Source: Ectocarpus siliculosus (lineage: Eukaryota; Sar; Phaeophyceae; Ectocarpales; Ectocarpaceae). From it: 60,912 nucleotides of DNA. Below are positions 46,045 to 59,288 of this stretch, piece by piece. A program made the position numbers and the translations under genes. Where the stretch lies: contig FN649737.1 in NCBI GenBank assembly GCA_000310025.1, forward strand, positions 254,297-315,208. The letters are read 5' to 3'. The first letter of the stretch is position 1. Every line of letters starts with the position of its first letter. The notes below the pieces were generated by a model that worked only from the letters and a program-made list of their open reading frames with translations, was not told where the DNA came from and searched no databases.

Positions 46045-48752
46045 ATGCGCCACAAGACCCAAGCGGTGCAGGGTCATCCCGGCGCTCGCGCGTGGCCACG
46101 GGGACCAGACGGGGGTGCATGGGGGCCACAGCACCTGTCGCCGATCCCCTCAGAGAAGGGTTACATGCCGTTGGTGAGAAGTTTAAGTTTTGTCTTCCGG
46201 CGAAGGGTTTCTGTCATACCAACACTGCTCCTTTTCGCACCGCCAATTCTACACCTCGAGGGCTGTTGTGGACAGAACCAAATGCGTTGGTTGTGGGGCA
46301 AGGTGGGTTGTCAAGGTTGGTGATCCTGCTTGTTGCGGCGGTGATGTTTGCGACTGCAGCAACGAGCGATACAGCGTCGGTGCCTGCGAACCTTACACCA
46401 GCACCCAGCGGAATCAGAGAGTAGCTTGGCCTGGTTCACTGGAAATTTAGCGAGTTGAACACCCGCAACAACCTCCTATTCTAATTATAGCGAAACACTA
46501 CGGCTGCGTGAACGTCCCGTAAGGCAACACAAAAACGCAGCAACAAAAAAATGTGAGCGAGCCTCTGCCGCCCCGCGCCCTCTGCCGGTGCCAACGATCT
46601 TTGAAGGTGCCGTCTCCCACGACGTCGCCGGGACGGCGTTCCCGCACGGGGGGACGGGACGCTACTTTCCCCGGAGAGGGATGTCCGACAGACGTTGCGG
46701 AGGCGTTCGCGGTGGCGGAGGCGGTGGCGGCGGAGGTCGGGTTCGAGGGCCTCGAGCGGGAGGCCCTGCGGCCTTTCGAGCCGATCGTGTTGCAGAATGT
46801 GAGCGAACTGCGAACAAGCAGAAAATACTGCTGTAGAGTCCCAATGCGTCAGATAACCAGCTCGCTGTTCGTTGGCAATACCCACGCACGTTGTGAGTTT
46901 GCCGATTTTCTCTCGTTACCGCCCATCTTCCGGCTACTAGCGATGCAGTCATTGGGGTCAAACGGCGCCCGCACGACAACACACTTTGCTATTTAACCTC
47001 CTTCCGTTTCCTTCAGCATTCCGATAAAGCCGCTGGCCGGAGATCTAGCGTGCTCATTGAGGAAGGCGGAGACGAGCGCTTCCCAGGCCTGACGCCACTC
47101 CCACCGCCGCAATGTGTACCGCATCACGTTTTTTCCCGCAGGAACAACTGCCACCGGCGCCACCGGCACCGCCGCTCGGGCTCCCCTGGCGAGCGCCACC
47201 CCCCGGCTTTGACGCTCGCACCTTGCGCCGGCAAGCCTCGGCGCTTCGCGGGGAGGCAGCGGCGGCCCACCGCGACGAAGAGGCCGTGAGGTGCTCGACC
47301 TTGAGACTGGCGGGGATTCTGAGAGAGACAATCGAGAACGGGAAGGAGAACGCCGCTTTGGCGAGGGAGAGGCTGTGTTGCCTGCACGCGGCGCTGCGGC
47401 GACTGAGGGAGGAGAGAGTCAGGCAGGGGGTTGCGGTGAACGCGGCAGTCACATGGCAGGAGTCGCTGGAGGAGCTCAGGTACGACAAGTAGGGATTTTT
47501 CTGAGAAATTGTGGGGAGGCCAGGGGGTAGTCGTGGAGCAATGACGAAGTCGTCGTAGTTGGTGTTGGCTACCTTTATGCTGCATGGGGTGTCCTCAGGT
47601 TGCGCTTGTTGTCATGTGGCAAGAGGTGCATACCTTTCTCGTCCACACGGTTTGGGGCAAAGAGTCGTTTCGTACTGAAGTTGCTCGCCATTTCATGTAC
47701 CAGAAAGCTGGAGCACACGGGAGTTTATTCTGGCTACCAAGACTGACACCGGGGTCAGCCTTATTCCCATCATGCTGGGGGGCTGGAGCGACGGTTCTCC
47801 TGACTCGTAGGTTGTACATTGCCCTGAGCACTTGGTGTGCTGCCCTTCCCACGATCATCCAACCGGCATGTGTGCGTTCTTCGGGACCGGCCTCTGTGTC
47901 TTCAATTGCAGGGAAAAACTGGAATCATCGGAAGAGCGACGGCGCAGGGCGGAGCGGGCCAAGAGCGACGTGCAGCGAGCGCTGCGGGCGGCTGTCGATA
48001 CCAACGGGTAAATGAAGAGGAATGTGGCAGTCATGAGGAGGCTGATCTCGTTGGTTGGTAACATACTGAAAGCGGTATCCAAAGTAATAGCACAAAGGAC
48101 GGCGGCCGGAGAAAAAAGTTTCTCGGCGGCAGCACTCAACGCAAGATGTTATCATGCCGACGAACATGCTGTTGCGTGTCTGAAGCTTTCGCGTACGAGC
48201 CCAGCGGTTTGGTGGATAAAGTGGGTTGCGGTGGGACCGTAGTCCTCAATTCCGGGAACGGGATGGGTGGTGTTTCGCACGCAGGCCTCGTTGCGTGGTT
48301 CGTAAAGCTGAAGTGCGTTTACCTCACGGGAGGTTGTTCGTGGAACCCTGTGGACGTCATCCCATGTTCTACCAATGTTTTCTGCCCCGAGCTAGAGAAA
48401 GGCGACAAAGTGATTTTCGTGGGATGGCATTCAACGCCGTCGAGCCGTTCTTGCCGTACATCAAATTTTCAGGGCAGCGGAGGCGGAGGTGATACCCTTG
48501 GAACGCGCCCTCGAAGCCGCGTGGAGGCGGGACGAGGTTGCCGAGGAGATGGAACGGCAGAAACGGCAAGAGGAACTCGCGGACGCTTTCTTTCGCCGTC
48601 GCCGCCGACGCCGGGGGTCCCGTTCCGAACCTCGCCGGGACTCTTGTTCTACCGGAGAGCTCATGCATTCGGTTTTAGCGGATGAAAGAAACGGCAGGCG
48701 ATTGGCTGCCGATCTGGGGGATGGCGAAGGTGGCGAGGGCAATGATGATGGT

Positions 48753-48784
<32 letters not shown>

Positions 48785-51700
48785 CGTGGTCGACAACATG
48801 GGTGACACCGGCAACGGCGGAAGAATCGAACGGGGTGACCGTCGCGGCGGTGACGAAGACAGCGACTACGGCCGCTACGGTTTCAAGAGCTCCACGGCCC
48901 ATGTTACCTCCCCGCTCCTCCTCCCGACACTGTCGTGGAGTTTCCAAGTCTTCGTGGAGGCTTGCCGACGGAGCCAGGGCATGCGGCGGCTAGCCGCCGC
49001 GCGGCACGAGCGGGCCGGGGCCGAACGGCGAGAGGTCTTGAGGGAGGCGTTAGCGGCGTGGGCCGTCGGGGCTGCCTTGGAGCGCGGGGGGCGCGAAGCC
49101 CGCCAGAGGAGAGCGGTCGAGGCTGCTCGGCTTTGTCTTGCCCGGTGGAGGCTGTTCGCCGCCTTGGAACGAAGGTAATGGCAGGCAACAGGACGGGCGA
49201 TCTGACGAAAATATGAAGGCGGGGAGCACGCCGTAGTTTGTTTTCAAATTCTTTGACATCCTGGTGTTGGGTTAGCAGTAGCCAGGCAGCGGGCATGCCG
49301 GTATCTGGCGCGAAAGGCGATCCAGGCGACTCAACGACATTTCTGTTTGGTTCGGGAATACCACTGTTTTTTTATTGGTTTGTCACTGAAAGTCCTCTCA
49401 TACCATACTTCACTCTTACGATATGTGGCAATCACTTTTGCGGCAGAAAGTAGGATGCGATGTTTACTCTGTTGATGGGGAATTGGGGGAGGCGACGGTT
49501 AGATCGTTTGATTCTCGTCTCTGCCCTTGTTGCTGCTCTGTCCCTCGGCCAAGCTGTGTTTGGCGTCTTGTTGTGTGCGCTGCAAGCATCGTTTGGCCCG
49601 ACATGCGTGATGGGGTCGAGACCAGTTTGAATCTTGATCGTGTGAACGCTTTTCCCGCAGCGACGATGAGGTATGTCATCCTATGTACCCCACGAATGCG
49701 GACGGTGAGCTAACGAAGCTTTTCCCCACTACCGTCTTCGACAAGGTTCCGCGCAGAACGACGGCGACGATCCTGCAAGCGCGTGATGGACGCGTGGCGT
49801 AGCGCGGTCACAGAAGCATGGCGCGACCGCGATTTGGACCGGAGGCGCGAAGCCCTGGTCCTGCGTCGTTGTTTTCGGGGATGGAGAGTGCTCCGGGCCA
49901 GGTCCATCCTAACACCGCAGGTGCCATCCCACTGAGAGAATCGCGGCCTTGTCAGGCGTTGTCTGGTCGTTAGCTCTCCGCATCCAAACACCGGTATTGC
50001 GTTTTCCATGCTCATGGTCACGGTTGCTGTATCTAGAGTGAAAGGGGAAACGTCGTGTTCTTGACACAGCGTGTGGTTACCGGTCGCACATGCAACCCCG
50101 CGCTACCAAGAATAGACGCACCTCCTTCCTGTCCCTATTGGCAATACTCGTGCCGCCGCTGCGTACTGATAGCTACCAACATCGCAGGCTCGCCTGCGTG
50201 CTGCATGCACCCGTTGACCAAACCTCTGCGTGTTGCTGCCTGCTTACCTATACTTTGTTTGTCCCCTTGGTGTGGAAACGTTCCCGGTCTAATGTTTAGG
50301 AGTATGTGGAGCGGCGCCACACCGCCGACCGGCACCGCCTTGGCCGCCTGTTCGATAGGTGGCACCTCGCCGCCCTCGCCTCCTCCGCTTCGTCAACGGC
50401 CATCGTGACCGTCGTCCGCCGCCGGCGCGACGTGGACACCCTCGCTCACAGCTTTCGTGCCTGGGCTTCTCTCTCTCGGGCCCGCCACTGGCGACGTCGA
50501 CGAGCTCTGCGCCGCGGGCTGGAAGCCTTGGCCTCCTTTACGGGGAGGGAGGATGGGGTTGCCGGGGCGTCGCAGATGTTTTCGAACAGTCCGTGGCGCA
50601 GGCGGCGCACCGGGTTTGAAGGGGAGGTACGACGAGGATCGACGGCGGCTCTGTCGGTAGAGTTGTCCCCGGCGCACTGGGGAGGCGGCCGGGGCCGAAG
50701 ATGTGTCGGGGCGGGAGGACTTAAAGCCCACGACTTGGAAGCCGTGGCAAGCGCGCACCGGAGGCGGGCCGCCTTGTCGAGGGGTTTTCTGGCGCTGCTG
50801 TGCCAGGGGTCGAGGCAGCTCAGGGTGGGGAGGGGTCGATTGTTCAGCGTCCTCGGGGGTGGGGGGAAAGGAGGCGTTGTGGTCAGCGTGCGGGCGGCAC
50901 GGATAGGGTTTCTGACGTGGTGTGGGGCCGCGAGAGCGAGGGGCCGAGCGAGGGAGGGCATGGAGGCGGCTGAGGTTGTGTGGAGGCGGAAGGGGCTGGC
51001 GGGAGCCGTGAAAGGGCTAAAGCGTTTTGCTGTGGTAGCAGCGCGCCAGAGGAGGGCTGATCGGACGAACGTTTTGAAGAGATCGTTCGTGGCGCTACGG
51101 CAGGTGCGTGTCAGCGATGCGGCCACGCTTCGGTGTTCCAAAGTGGTGTTATGTGAAAGTACTACACGGAATCACGACCATCGTGCCCCAGCCTTCATCA
51201 AACTTGCTACATTCGACAAACTCTTTGGCAGCCTCGTCGAGATCCTCAATTCCTTCTCTCACATATGTATGGCTACACGACCCGTTCTGCCCCTTCCAGA
51301 AGATAACTCTTGATCGTCAAGCGTCACTCACCCCCCCCCCTTGTTTTTGTTACTCGTACAAGATAGGGGTGCGCCATTTCTAGGCGACAAAAATCCGCGT
51401 GCTGCGCACTCCAGAATGCTCTTGTCTCCCGGCGGTTGGGCCTCCTCGGGTCCGCGATGGCTAGGCTAGCGGCCACCGGCAGTAGCGGTCCGGCGGCAAT
51501 AGCGGCGGCGATGGCGGCTGCACCGGCGGCAAGACGGCGGCGAGAGAGGGAAGCTCTTGGGGCGGCGTGGAGGTGGTGGGTCGGTGGTTGGCTGCGGCGG
51601 CAGGCAGAAGGGATTCGGTGAGGAGTTTTTTTTTCTGGCGTGAGTAGAGGGTTTCTCTTGGTAGGTTTGCTGTGTGAGGTGTTGATGGTGGTGGTGCTTG

Positions 51701-54700
51701 TTGCGGTCTTGGGAGAGATTTTGTTTTTTTCTTCGCCGTGGTTTGCGTTACTTTCTGGCCTCTGCAACCACGGAAGTTTTGTAGTAACCAAGGGCGTGCG
51801 TGAGAGGTGGTACGAAGTAGGTTGCACCGCATTTCTTGCACGTCTCTTCCTTCACACGTGTTGGCACTCTTGCACACAGAGCTTGCCTCCGTGTTGAGGC
51901 GGGTCCATGCTCCTTCTGTGGGCTGTGTGTTTCTCAGCCGCTTCCACCGCCGCCGCTGCTTCTGCTGCTGGCGCTGCTGCTACATCGGGCTGCTAACCGT
52001 CTCGTGCCCTCCAACTGCCTTGTCCAGGACACGCGAAGTCGAAGCGCGGCGCCGAGCAAAACGAGAGCGTGACCTCGCGGAACAGCTGGAGCAGGTGCGC
52101 GTAGGTTCGGGGATGCGCCCTCCCATTTTTCCTGCCTCACCACAAGAAGCCGTTGAAACGCAGCCACGCGACCAATGAATTCCTTTTCGGAGGCAGGGCG
52201 GCGTCCCTACTCCAGGCAGAAAGTATGCTAAACGGTTCGGCGCTCGGAAACATCTTTCACGATAGGACTACTGGTGGGATGGGCACATCCAGACTACCGT
52301 CGCGAACGTTTGTCGGGTGCACTTCTCTCGACGGTGCACTGCCCGCTGCCGTTTTCGCGTTTCCGCTTTGCTGCGGCGTGGGCGATGTGTTTTTTCGTTT
52401 TTTCGCCCGCACATGCGCGCGAGCGACCGTACACGGGAGGCACCCCCTTGTAGTGCGTACCGGGCGTTCGTCACGATTGGCTATCTACCCTGCCTATATC
52501 TTCATCCAGCTTGAACCCGCTATGCCTGTTTCCGACGCTTTTTTGTTTGTTTGTTTTTCGTGGTTCTTTTTTTTGTGTGTCTAGGTGCAGCAAGAGTCCG
52601 CCGCGCTACAGAAGGAAGCCCTTGCCGTGGAGAGTGAGCTGCAGCGCACCAAGATTCTGGTTCTAGAGCAGGAAGAAGGTTGGCAGGGCTGACTCACCAC
52701 TCGCGTACACGCCTACACAGCACTAGCAGGATGGGGAAATTACGGGATAACCAGATACACACCCCGCACATAAATGCAGGCTTACCTTGGCCGCCCGACG
52801 TATGATTGTCGATACGACAGGGAAGTTTTTGTCTACCGCAACTTTATCTGCCGCAATAAGGACATAGTTAAATAATTTGTGGGAAGGATGCCAATTCGAA
52901 TTATTTCGTGAACGTGTATTTGCTGAAGTTTATTCCTGACCGCTTATCGGGGGCTCACGGTGCTTATTTTCGACGATTGTCGGCACAAAGGTTGGTGCCA
53001 AGGTTGTTCAGCAAAATACCGAAAACAGGAGAGGTTCACAAACGAAGCTCGTGCCCGCATTGGGTGCAGAGCGACAGACGCAAGTGACGGGGATGGCGGA
53101 GTTTGAACATCGCTGAGTTGTGATTCTAGAAAAAGAGATCTACCATATCGTTACTTTTAAAACGAAACGGTGTTTTATGGTGTGAAAATGACTCAGAGGT
53201 TGACCAACATTCCGATTTTTTCATCTCTGACCATGTCTGTTTTGATTCTCCACGCTCGGTCGTAGCCGAGCCCACCAAAGGTGTATGCTCGTGACGATCG
53301 CGTCGAAGCCAGCTGCCCGCTGCTTCCATGACGCTCAACTGCCGTCTGTATTGAAGGGTCAACTCTTCGAGCGCGGTCGTTAAGGTCACTTTGATACGCG
53401 CTCTTTTTTTTACGATGGCATCCTTTTGCCCACACGCATCGCTGGATCTGGATCAGCTCTCGAGGCGTCCAGGAGGTCTTTGGCGGAAGCGTCTGCAGCG
53501 GCCACGGCCGTCAAATCTCGCCTCGGCCCTGCCGCTCGTTTCGACACCGTCCACGCCGCCAAAACCACGAAGGCGAGCAAGCCTACTGTTGACGTGGTAA
53601 GCTAGACCGCTGTCGAGGTGGTAAGCAAGCCTACTATTGACGTGGTAAACAAGACTCTGTTGACGTGGTAGGCAAGACTGTCTGTTGACGTGGTAAGCAA
53701 GGCTGTTGACGTGGCAAGCTAGACTGTTGACGTGGCAAGCCAAGACTGCTGTTGGCATGGAAAAGCAAGACTGTTGAAGGTTGCAAGCAAAGCCAATAGG
53801 TAGAGGAAGGGTCTCTGGACGTTAAAGTCACGTGACGCAGATGGAAGTAGTATTCAAGTTGTCTCACACCTAGGGTTGGGAATACGAACAGTGTCGAGTG
53901 CCCGGTAGGGCAGACCAAACCCTTGGTACTACTGCGCGGCTTATACGGAACCACTACTGTCTGCTGTGCCGAGAACTCACAGGACGGCCGCCAGGGCACG
54001 AGGCGGCCTGCTCGTCAGACCGCCGCCGCTCGTGTGCTCGTTTCCGCCGAAGCTCGCCAAAGGGCGGCGGCAGCGAAGGCGGCCGAACGTCGAGAGTGGG
54101 CGGCGGCGGAAGCCCGCGGGAAGCTTCGCGGGCAGGAGGAGGCTGACGAGGCGGCCCTAGAGGTGGGGGATGCGGACCCCCTCGGAGTACTGTGGTAGTT
54201 TAGTGTAAAATTGGTGATGTTGCGTGTTGTTCCGTTTCTACTCCTCATTCGTTTTGGGGTGTTTTTCTCTTTTTGGCCAAGTAGAAAATGCCGGACAGCC
54301 GGGTCGATATACATTGTTTTGAAAGCGGCTAGGAACGGTAGGTGTGTTTCCCTCCGCCTCCGTATTTTTGCAATCCGGCGAGGTATGGGCAGGTTTTTCT
54401 TGTGCCACGAGACTTCAAACTCTGGTAGTGGTGGTGCGATGATCGCTGCGGTGATGTGTGTACCACGCCCGCACCCCTCGGCAGCCGTTTTCGTGTACAT
54501 TAGCCGTCCCGGTATCGGGCCGCACGGATAAGGCCGGTCGCCCTACGGGTCTGTGACATCGAGTGGAACAGGTGGTATATTGCCCGTCAAATCCCTTCGC
54601 ACTATGCAGCCAACAATGTAACACGTGCACCCCGACTCAAACGGTATGCCAACCCGCATGTGCATTGAAACTGATCACGTGGCATCCGTACAGCATAGTA

Positions 54701-56889
54701 ACCTTGGTGAGATTCATCGTGTGCCTGTCCTATCCGATGTTGTCCCCGCATTCGCAAACGGTTGGTGCTCTTGCGGAGGCAAGGACTGGCAAGAAAAATG
54801 AATTTAGTGTGATGTGCCATTTTGTGGTGTGACGTTGCACCAAGGTATTGCCGCCCGCGTGGACCTCTCCAATCTCACAAGCCCGTAGTGTTGGGTGCTA
54901 TGGACAGCTCTGACACATACCACCGTCCATAATTCCCGGATTTCGAATTATCCATCCGGTGTTTTTTTTTCGTCCCCAAAGGGTGCACTAGAGGCAGCCA
55001 GGCGGTACGGGGAAGCGGTTGAGCGAGGACAGGCGCGGGTTGAGGACGCGGAGGCGGACAGGCGTCGAATGCAAGAGTCAGCGGCAAAGCTACTGGAGAG
55101 GGTGGACGAACTCACGAGGAAGGCTGAGGAAGAAGCCATGAAGGTACCGCCGTCCAGCCTACCATTTGGTGTGTGAATGATGTGATCCAACAGATTCTTG
55201 GAATATTGGGGGTCATGCCTTTGACCGGACTGCGTCGAGAGAACGGGGTCCGGCCAGATAAGCCCACGAAGAAAAGGAGCGTGAAGCGACCGCAAAAACT
55301 TCCGATCTTTGCCGACTATCGTCCTCGCTTTGCGGACATTCACGATTTTTCTTTTCGAGACGGGTCCATTTCGCTGGGATGGGTCCCCTCAATAGGCTTT
55401 GCATTCTGCGCGACACCATGCGCCTTGAAACAATGGTGGCCTTAAAGCGGGGACGACTCGAGTTTTCCGTTGTAGATGCTGCGACGTTGGGGCGTTGTTC
55501 GTGACCCGAAGTTGTGTACAAGGGAAGGACAACTCTTACGGGGACTGTTACTTTGTCATGAGGGGTTAGCCCGACACACCGGGGAGGAAGCCACGCGGGA
55601 ATCAGGAACCACTCGCGCATCGCCAGCTCTCTCTCTCTCTGGTCTCAACGCGGCGTGATCCTCTAAATATGAAGCATGATGAAATTGTAGTGGAAAACAT
55701 ATATACAGTCACAGAAATACTACCCGTATATATTTTGATATGAAGGGATGAAAAGGGGTGGGTAGAAAAAGGACGCCGACGAACACAACCTACAAACTCG
55801 TGTGTGAAGCGCGTGCCCGGGCTGGAAGGCACAACAACCGATATTTTCAGCCGCGAACGCGCAAAAGTCTGCTATTTTCATGGCGGAGGAAGTGACGCGG
55901 GCAACCAATAAGGTCGGGGAAGACAGAATCGGCTCTTTCAAGCGTGTGGACGGAATGATGAAGAATCTCGAAGGGCAACCTTCCAATCACCAGCCAAGAT
56001 ACCTACTTGTTTCCACGTCGCAACGCGCCTGTTAGTTGACGCTCTAGCTCCTCGTCACCCAATCGCCTGGCCAATGACAAGGGTGCCCGGGAGGCCTCGT
56101 CGGCAGAAAGCGAGCGCGCGGCTCTCTCCCTCGCGGCTTCCACGGCGGAAGCCAGGGCTAGGGAGATGATGGTCATCCTGGACGAGCGAGAGAGGGAGGC
56201 CGCCAAGCTGAGGCGGGCGCTGGCTGCCAAGGACGCAAAGCTCAAGGAAAAGCGCCTTCTCCGCCGTCGTGCAACGGCACCTGTCGAAGCGATGGAGGTT
56301 TCCCCGTCACACCGAGAAGGGACGGCACCGCTGCTGACTGGAGCGGGGAATGTTGCTGCTACTGATGCTCCATTGGCAGCGTGCGATGTACATGTGAGGA
56401 GTTTTCTTCGTCAGGACTCTGGGGTGTGAAGTTAGGGGTTGGTGATATAGGCACGTCGGCTGGTTATCATAAAAGACGAGGGGAATGGAGTCTGCTTGCC
56501 ACAGTTGTCGGCCTGCGCCAGTCGAGACCACTACTACATGAAGACGCCCGCTTGGGAGTTCGAAGGCGCCTATGTCCATGGCCGCGACCGGCTCAATAAC
56601 CGCAAGCTTATTTTGCGCTGCGGGTCTCTATTCTCTCTCTGGTGCATCAAGCGATCCCTATTTAGGTCAACCTCTACCATTTTAGCATAGTTGGATCTTC
56701 AAACGCTTTGGTATCCCGACGCTTATTCACCCAACACCCCTCCGTGCTATCTGACTCATGCCTTTCTTTCGCGCACGCACTCTCTGTTGCTCTTTCGTAC
56801 TACCCAAACCTTTTACGTCTCAGGAGCTGAAGGAGAGCATCGCCTTGCTGCAGAAGAAGGTCGAATCGTCCAGGAATGGCACTTCGTAG
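46045..56889 (+). CDS. Coiled-coil protein with SFI1-like Trp repeats, about 1219 aa, 15 exons
   Basis: Exons: 46045-46173 (tentative), 46607-46798, 47142-47479, 47912-48007, 48473-49174, 49746-49920, 50300-51103, 51415-51617, 52028-52094, 52585-52678, 53457-53596, 53983-54162, 54982-55143, 56082-56393, 56824-56889. All phases match and the total is 3660 nt. Residues 110-260 are a Glu/Arg-rich coiled coil. Residues 410-880 repeat short Trp/Phe motifs in Arg-rich helices (LAAWAVGA, LARWRLFAA, VMDAWRSAV, CFRGWRVL, LFDRWHLAAL, SFRAWASL, FLTWCGAA, AAWRWWVGGWL), the pattern of SFI1 centrin-binding repeats. Residues 880-1160 are again coiled coil (ARRYGEAVERGQARVEDAEA). It is likely a centriole or basal-body component, sensible for an organism with flagellate spores. 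The first exon could instead start at ATG 45987 in another frame. The stop at 56889 may be bypassed if a later exon is used. Confidence 0.75.
48750..48790 (+). repeat. GCA/GTA triplet tract coding for Ala
   Basis: A GCAGCAGCAGTAGCAGCAGC-type run within exon 5 of the SFI1-like gene encodes an Ala/Val run flanked by Gly/Asp. It is probably length-variable. Confidence 0.75.
53588..53788 (+). repeat. Minisatellite that repeats an exon end and its splice donor
   Basis: The exon 53457-53596 ends TGTTGACGTG and is followed by GTAAGC. This junction recurs eight or nine times downstream with a period near 24 bp, later 21. Donor-like positions are 53597 GTAAGC, 53621 GTAAGC, 53645 GTAAAC, 53668 GTAGGC, 53693 GTAAGC, 53714 GCAAGC and 53735 GCAAGC, then two decayed copies. 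In the exon frame the second copy would read past a TAG at 53603-53605, so the first donor fits best. Confidence 0.85.
55879..56031 (+). other. Short intronic ORF, possible unused exon
   Basis: A 50-codon frame, MAEEVTRATNKVGEDRIGSF to RAC, ends at TAG 56031. It lies in the intron before exon 14 of the SFI1-like gene. Its hydrophilic composition looks exon-like, but no acceptor/donor pair keeps the gene frame. It may be a decayed exon or chance. Confidence 0.2.
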
Positions 56890-57865
56890 CAACAGGCGGC
56901 TCGGTCTCCCTGCTCGGCGTCCCGATTATCACGGGATATGTGTCGCCGCCTTAGCCGGACCTTCGAGAGTTTCGTGTGGACTGCCTTGTTTGGAGATTTG
57001 TCTGCATTTCCCTCATTTTTGGCATGATCGTCGGTTAAAGATCGGCGGTCGGTCGGACTTGCTCCACCTGATACGGGAGTTTAGCCCGATGATGGCTCAG
57101 GGGGTCCAAGCATGTTCCATGACAGAGATAAACGTGTTACCCGCTTCCGAGGCGAACTCTCCTCTCCTTCGTACCTCCGAGCACTTTCTCCTCTTCGTGA
57201 AAAATATATATTCGCGCGGCCCCGGACGGACCGTCTTCTGTAGAAAGCGGGACGGTAGTTATTGGGAGGTAGACGCTGCAAGCGATGCGATGGCAAAGAA
57301 TGTCATGACCAAGGAGTGAATGCTGGTCCCTTTGCCGTGAAATGAAACTTTGGTTCTTTCCCGCGCTTGTCAGGGAGACTTCCTGGCCGACTGCCATATA
57401 TATTGCCGTAGGATCTGTGGACAGATATATATTTGTCCATGAGCTCTTTCCCTACGAGGGCTGATGGCGAGCTTTGGTAACCGAGTGATATGGCATGGCA
57501 TCATGTTTACCGTGACGTAGCGGCAGACCTGATACATCGTCTGGTTCCCGCCCCAAGGACAGACACCAGAATAGACGACACTGCTGTTGGTTTTAGGCTC
57601 AGCAGACAGATGCCGCAATCTCCGGAAAGAAGCTGATATATTGACTCAGTCCTTTAAAACAAAACGTGCAGCTGTAGGTGGGAGGGTGGCATGTCTGACG
57701 GAGACTTGTTAGCCTGTGGGCTTATCCGATTGCCCAGCTTTCTGGAGTTAAGAGAAGACAAACAGCATTCCTCTACATTGATCCAAACGTGCAAAGCAGA
57801 GGGAACCGGTATGCACTGCAGTTGTATCCACACAATACTTGTAAGTAGAGTTTTGTTACACAAAC
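56890..57865. other. 3' flank of the SFI1-like gene
   Basis: A 147-codon plus-strand frame (56876-57319) overlaps the last exon in a different frame. It contains SEHFLLFVKNIYSRGPGR and RKRDGSYWEVDAAS, but I recognise no domain and see no splice link. Short runs such as ATATATAT (near 57204 and 57424) occur. No gene is claimed. Confidence 0.4.
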
Positions 57866-58816
57866 ACTCGTGAAGATGGAACTCTCTGTCTGATGGTTGG
57901 CAATTAGTTCAACGGACGACCGTTTTCGGACGACTGCTTTCGTGTCCACCACTCTCTCTCTCTCTCTCTCTCTGGTCTCGACTCCAAGTTAGTAGTAGTC
58001 CTTCCCGCCTGCGATTTGTTGGAATGGTCTCAGGGTGAGATAGATGCGCTGAGTGTGTATGAAATCCGCCGCGGCCTGCTGCTAAACTCAGAAACTGGGT
58101 CTGCTGTACAGACAGTACAGTACAGATAGCGGTATTTTCCTCCGCCATCCCCTGTGTGCCATGTTGGTTCTTGACTAAAAAAAACAGGAGTGGGGGGATT
58201 GGAAAACGGAAAACTAAGTTTGTGGTCATGCATCACTGCTGCTCCGGTATGAATTAAATGTAATTTTTGTGAAGTCATCGCAAACAAAAAGATTACTTCC
58301 GCCTCCTTTTAATAATAGTGTCTCTGGCTCTTTTCTATGATAGAGATGGATTCGTTGTGTCATATAATATGAAGAAAAAATAAATTAATAAATAATACGG
58401 TCGGCTGCTGTCGTTGGGTATTTCAAAGTAGATCTATCTATCTGTCCACAGATTAATATCATCTGCGATATGCTATCAAGGAATTCACAGCAGTGATATA
58501 TTTTACCTCGTTTTTCCGTTTTACCAATCCGCCATCTACTACATCTACTACGTCAGTACCACTTCTTGTACAAAATGTATTTGACATAGAATATATTATT
58601 TCGGGTTCAGTCGGGTTCAGTCTGTGTACAGCAGTAGAACCACAACTAACTTCCTTGCGTAGCACACAGGGGGAGGCGGCGGAATAACCATCTGTGTGTA
58701 TCTTAACCGTTTCTGAATATTGGCAGCAGGCCGCGGGACACATACACTCCAGCACACGTTTCTCTCCATGAGACCATTCCAACAAATCACGGGTGGCAAG
58801 GACTGCCGTGGCGTCG

Positions 58817-58847
<31 letters not shown>

Positions 58848-58936
58848 TGCCGTGAAGACGAAAGCGGTCGTCCGAAAACGGTCGTCCGGTGATGAACTAA
58901 CTGCCAGCCAGCAGAGAGTTCCATCGTCACGGGTGC
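57866..58936. mobile_element. MITE-like non-autonomous DNA transposon with long inverted arms
   Basis: The left arm (about 57866-58098) and the right arm (about 58707-58936) are imperfect inverted repeats of about 230 bp. Shared blocks read from the ends inward: GAAGATGGAACTCTCT / GACGATGGAACTCTCT; CGGACGACCGTTTTCGGACG; a (CT)n tract with GGTCTCGAC; GATTTGTTGGAATGGTCTCA; and CCGCGGCCTGCTGC. The roughly 600-bp centre has no transposase. Weaker matching continues a few tens of bases beyond each arm, so the true ends and the target-site duplication are unresolved. Confidence 0.75.
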
Positions 58937-59288
58937 GCAGCACATAACCCTACTATGTAGTCGAAAATGTGAGTGGAGACGCGTCTTGGTCGGTCGGTTC
59001 AAAGCGCGACTTCTCGCACGCCGTGGCATCAGTCCTTGGAGGCGTCCTCATGACTAGAGAGCCCTTGGATGAGAAGACAGCTACAGTAGTTCATTCGAGC
59101 TTGTTTTGGGGGTCGACACCATCATCGCAGATTCGCGGAGCAAGGGATTTTACATGGTAGGTGTACATGGATGAATTAGATTGTATACTACAGTAGATGA
59201 TGTCGTCTACAGAGTACATGAAAAAGCTCAAGGAGTGATCCACGCGTACAGACGTTGTGCAACTGACAACGTTGTACTGTAGTATTTA

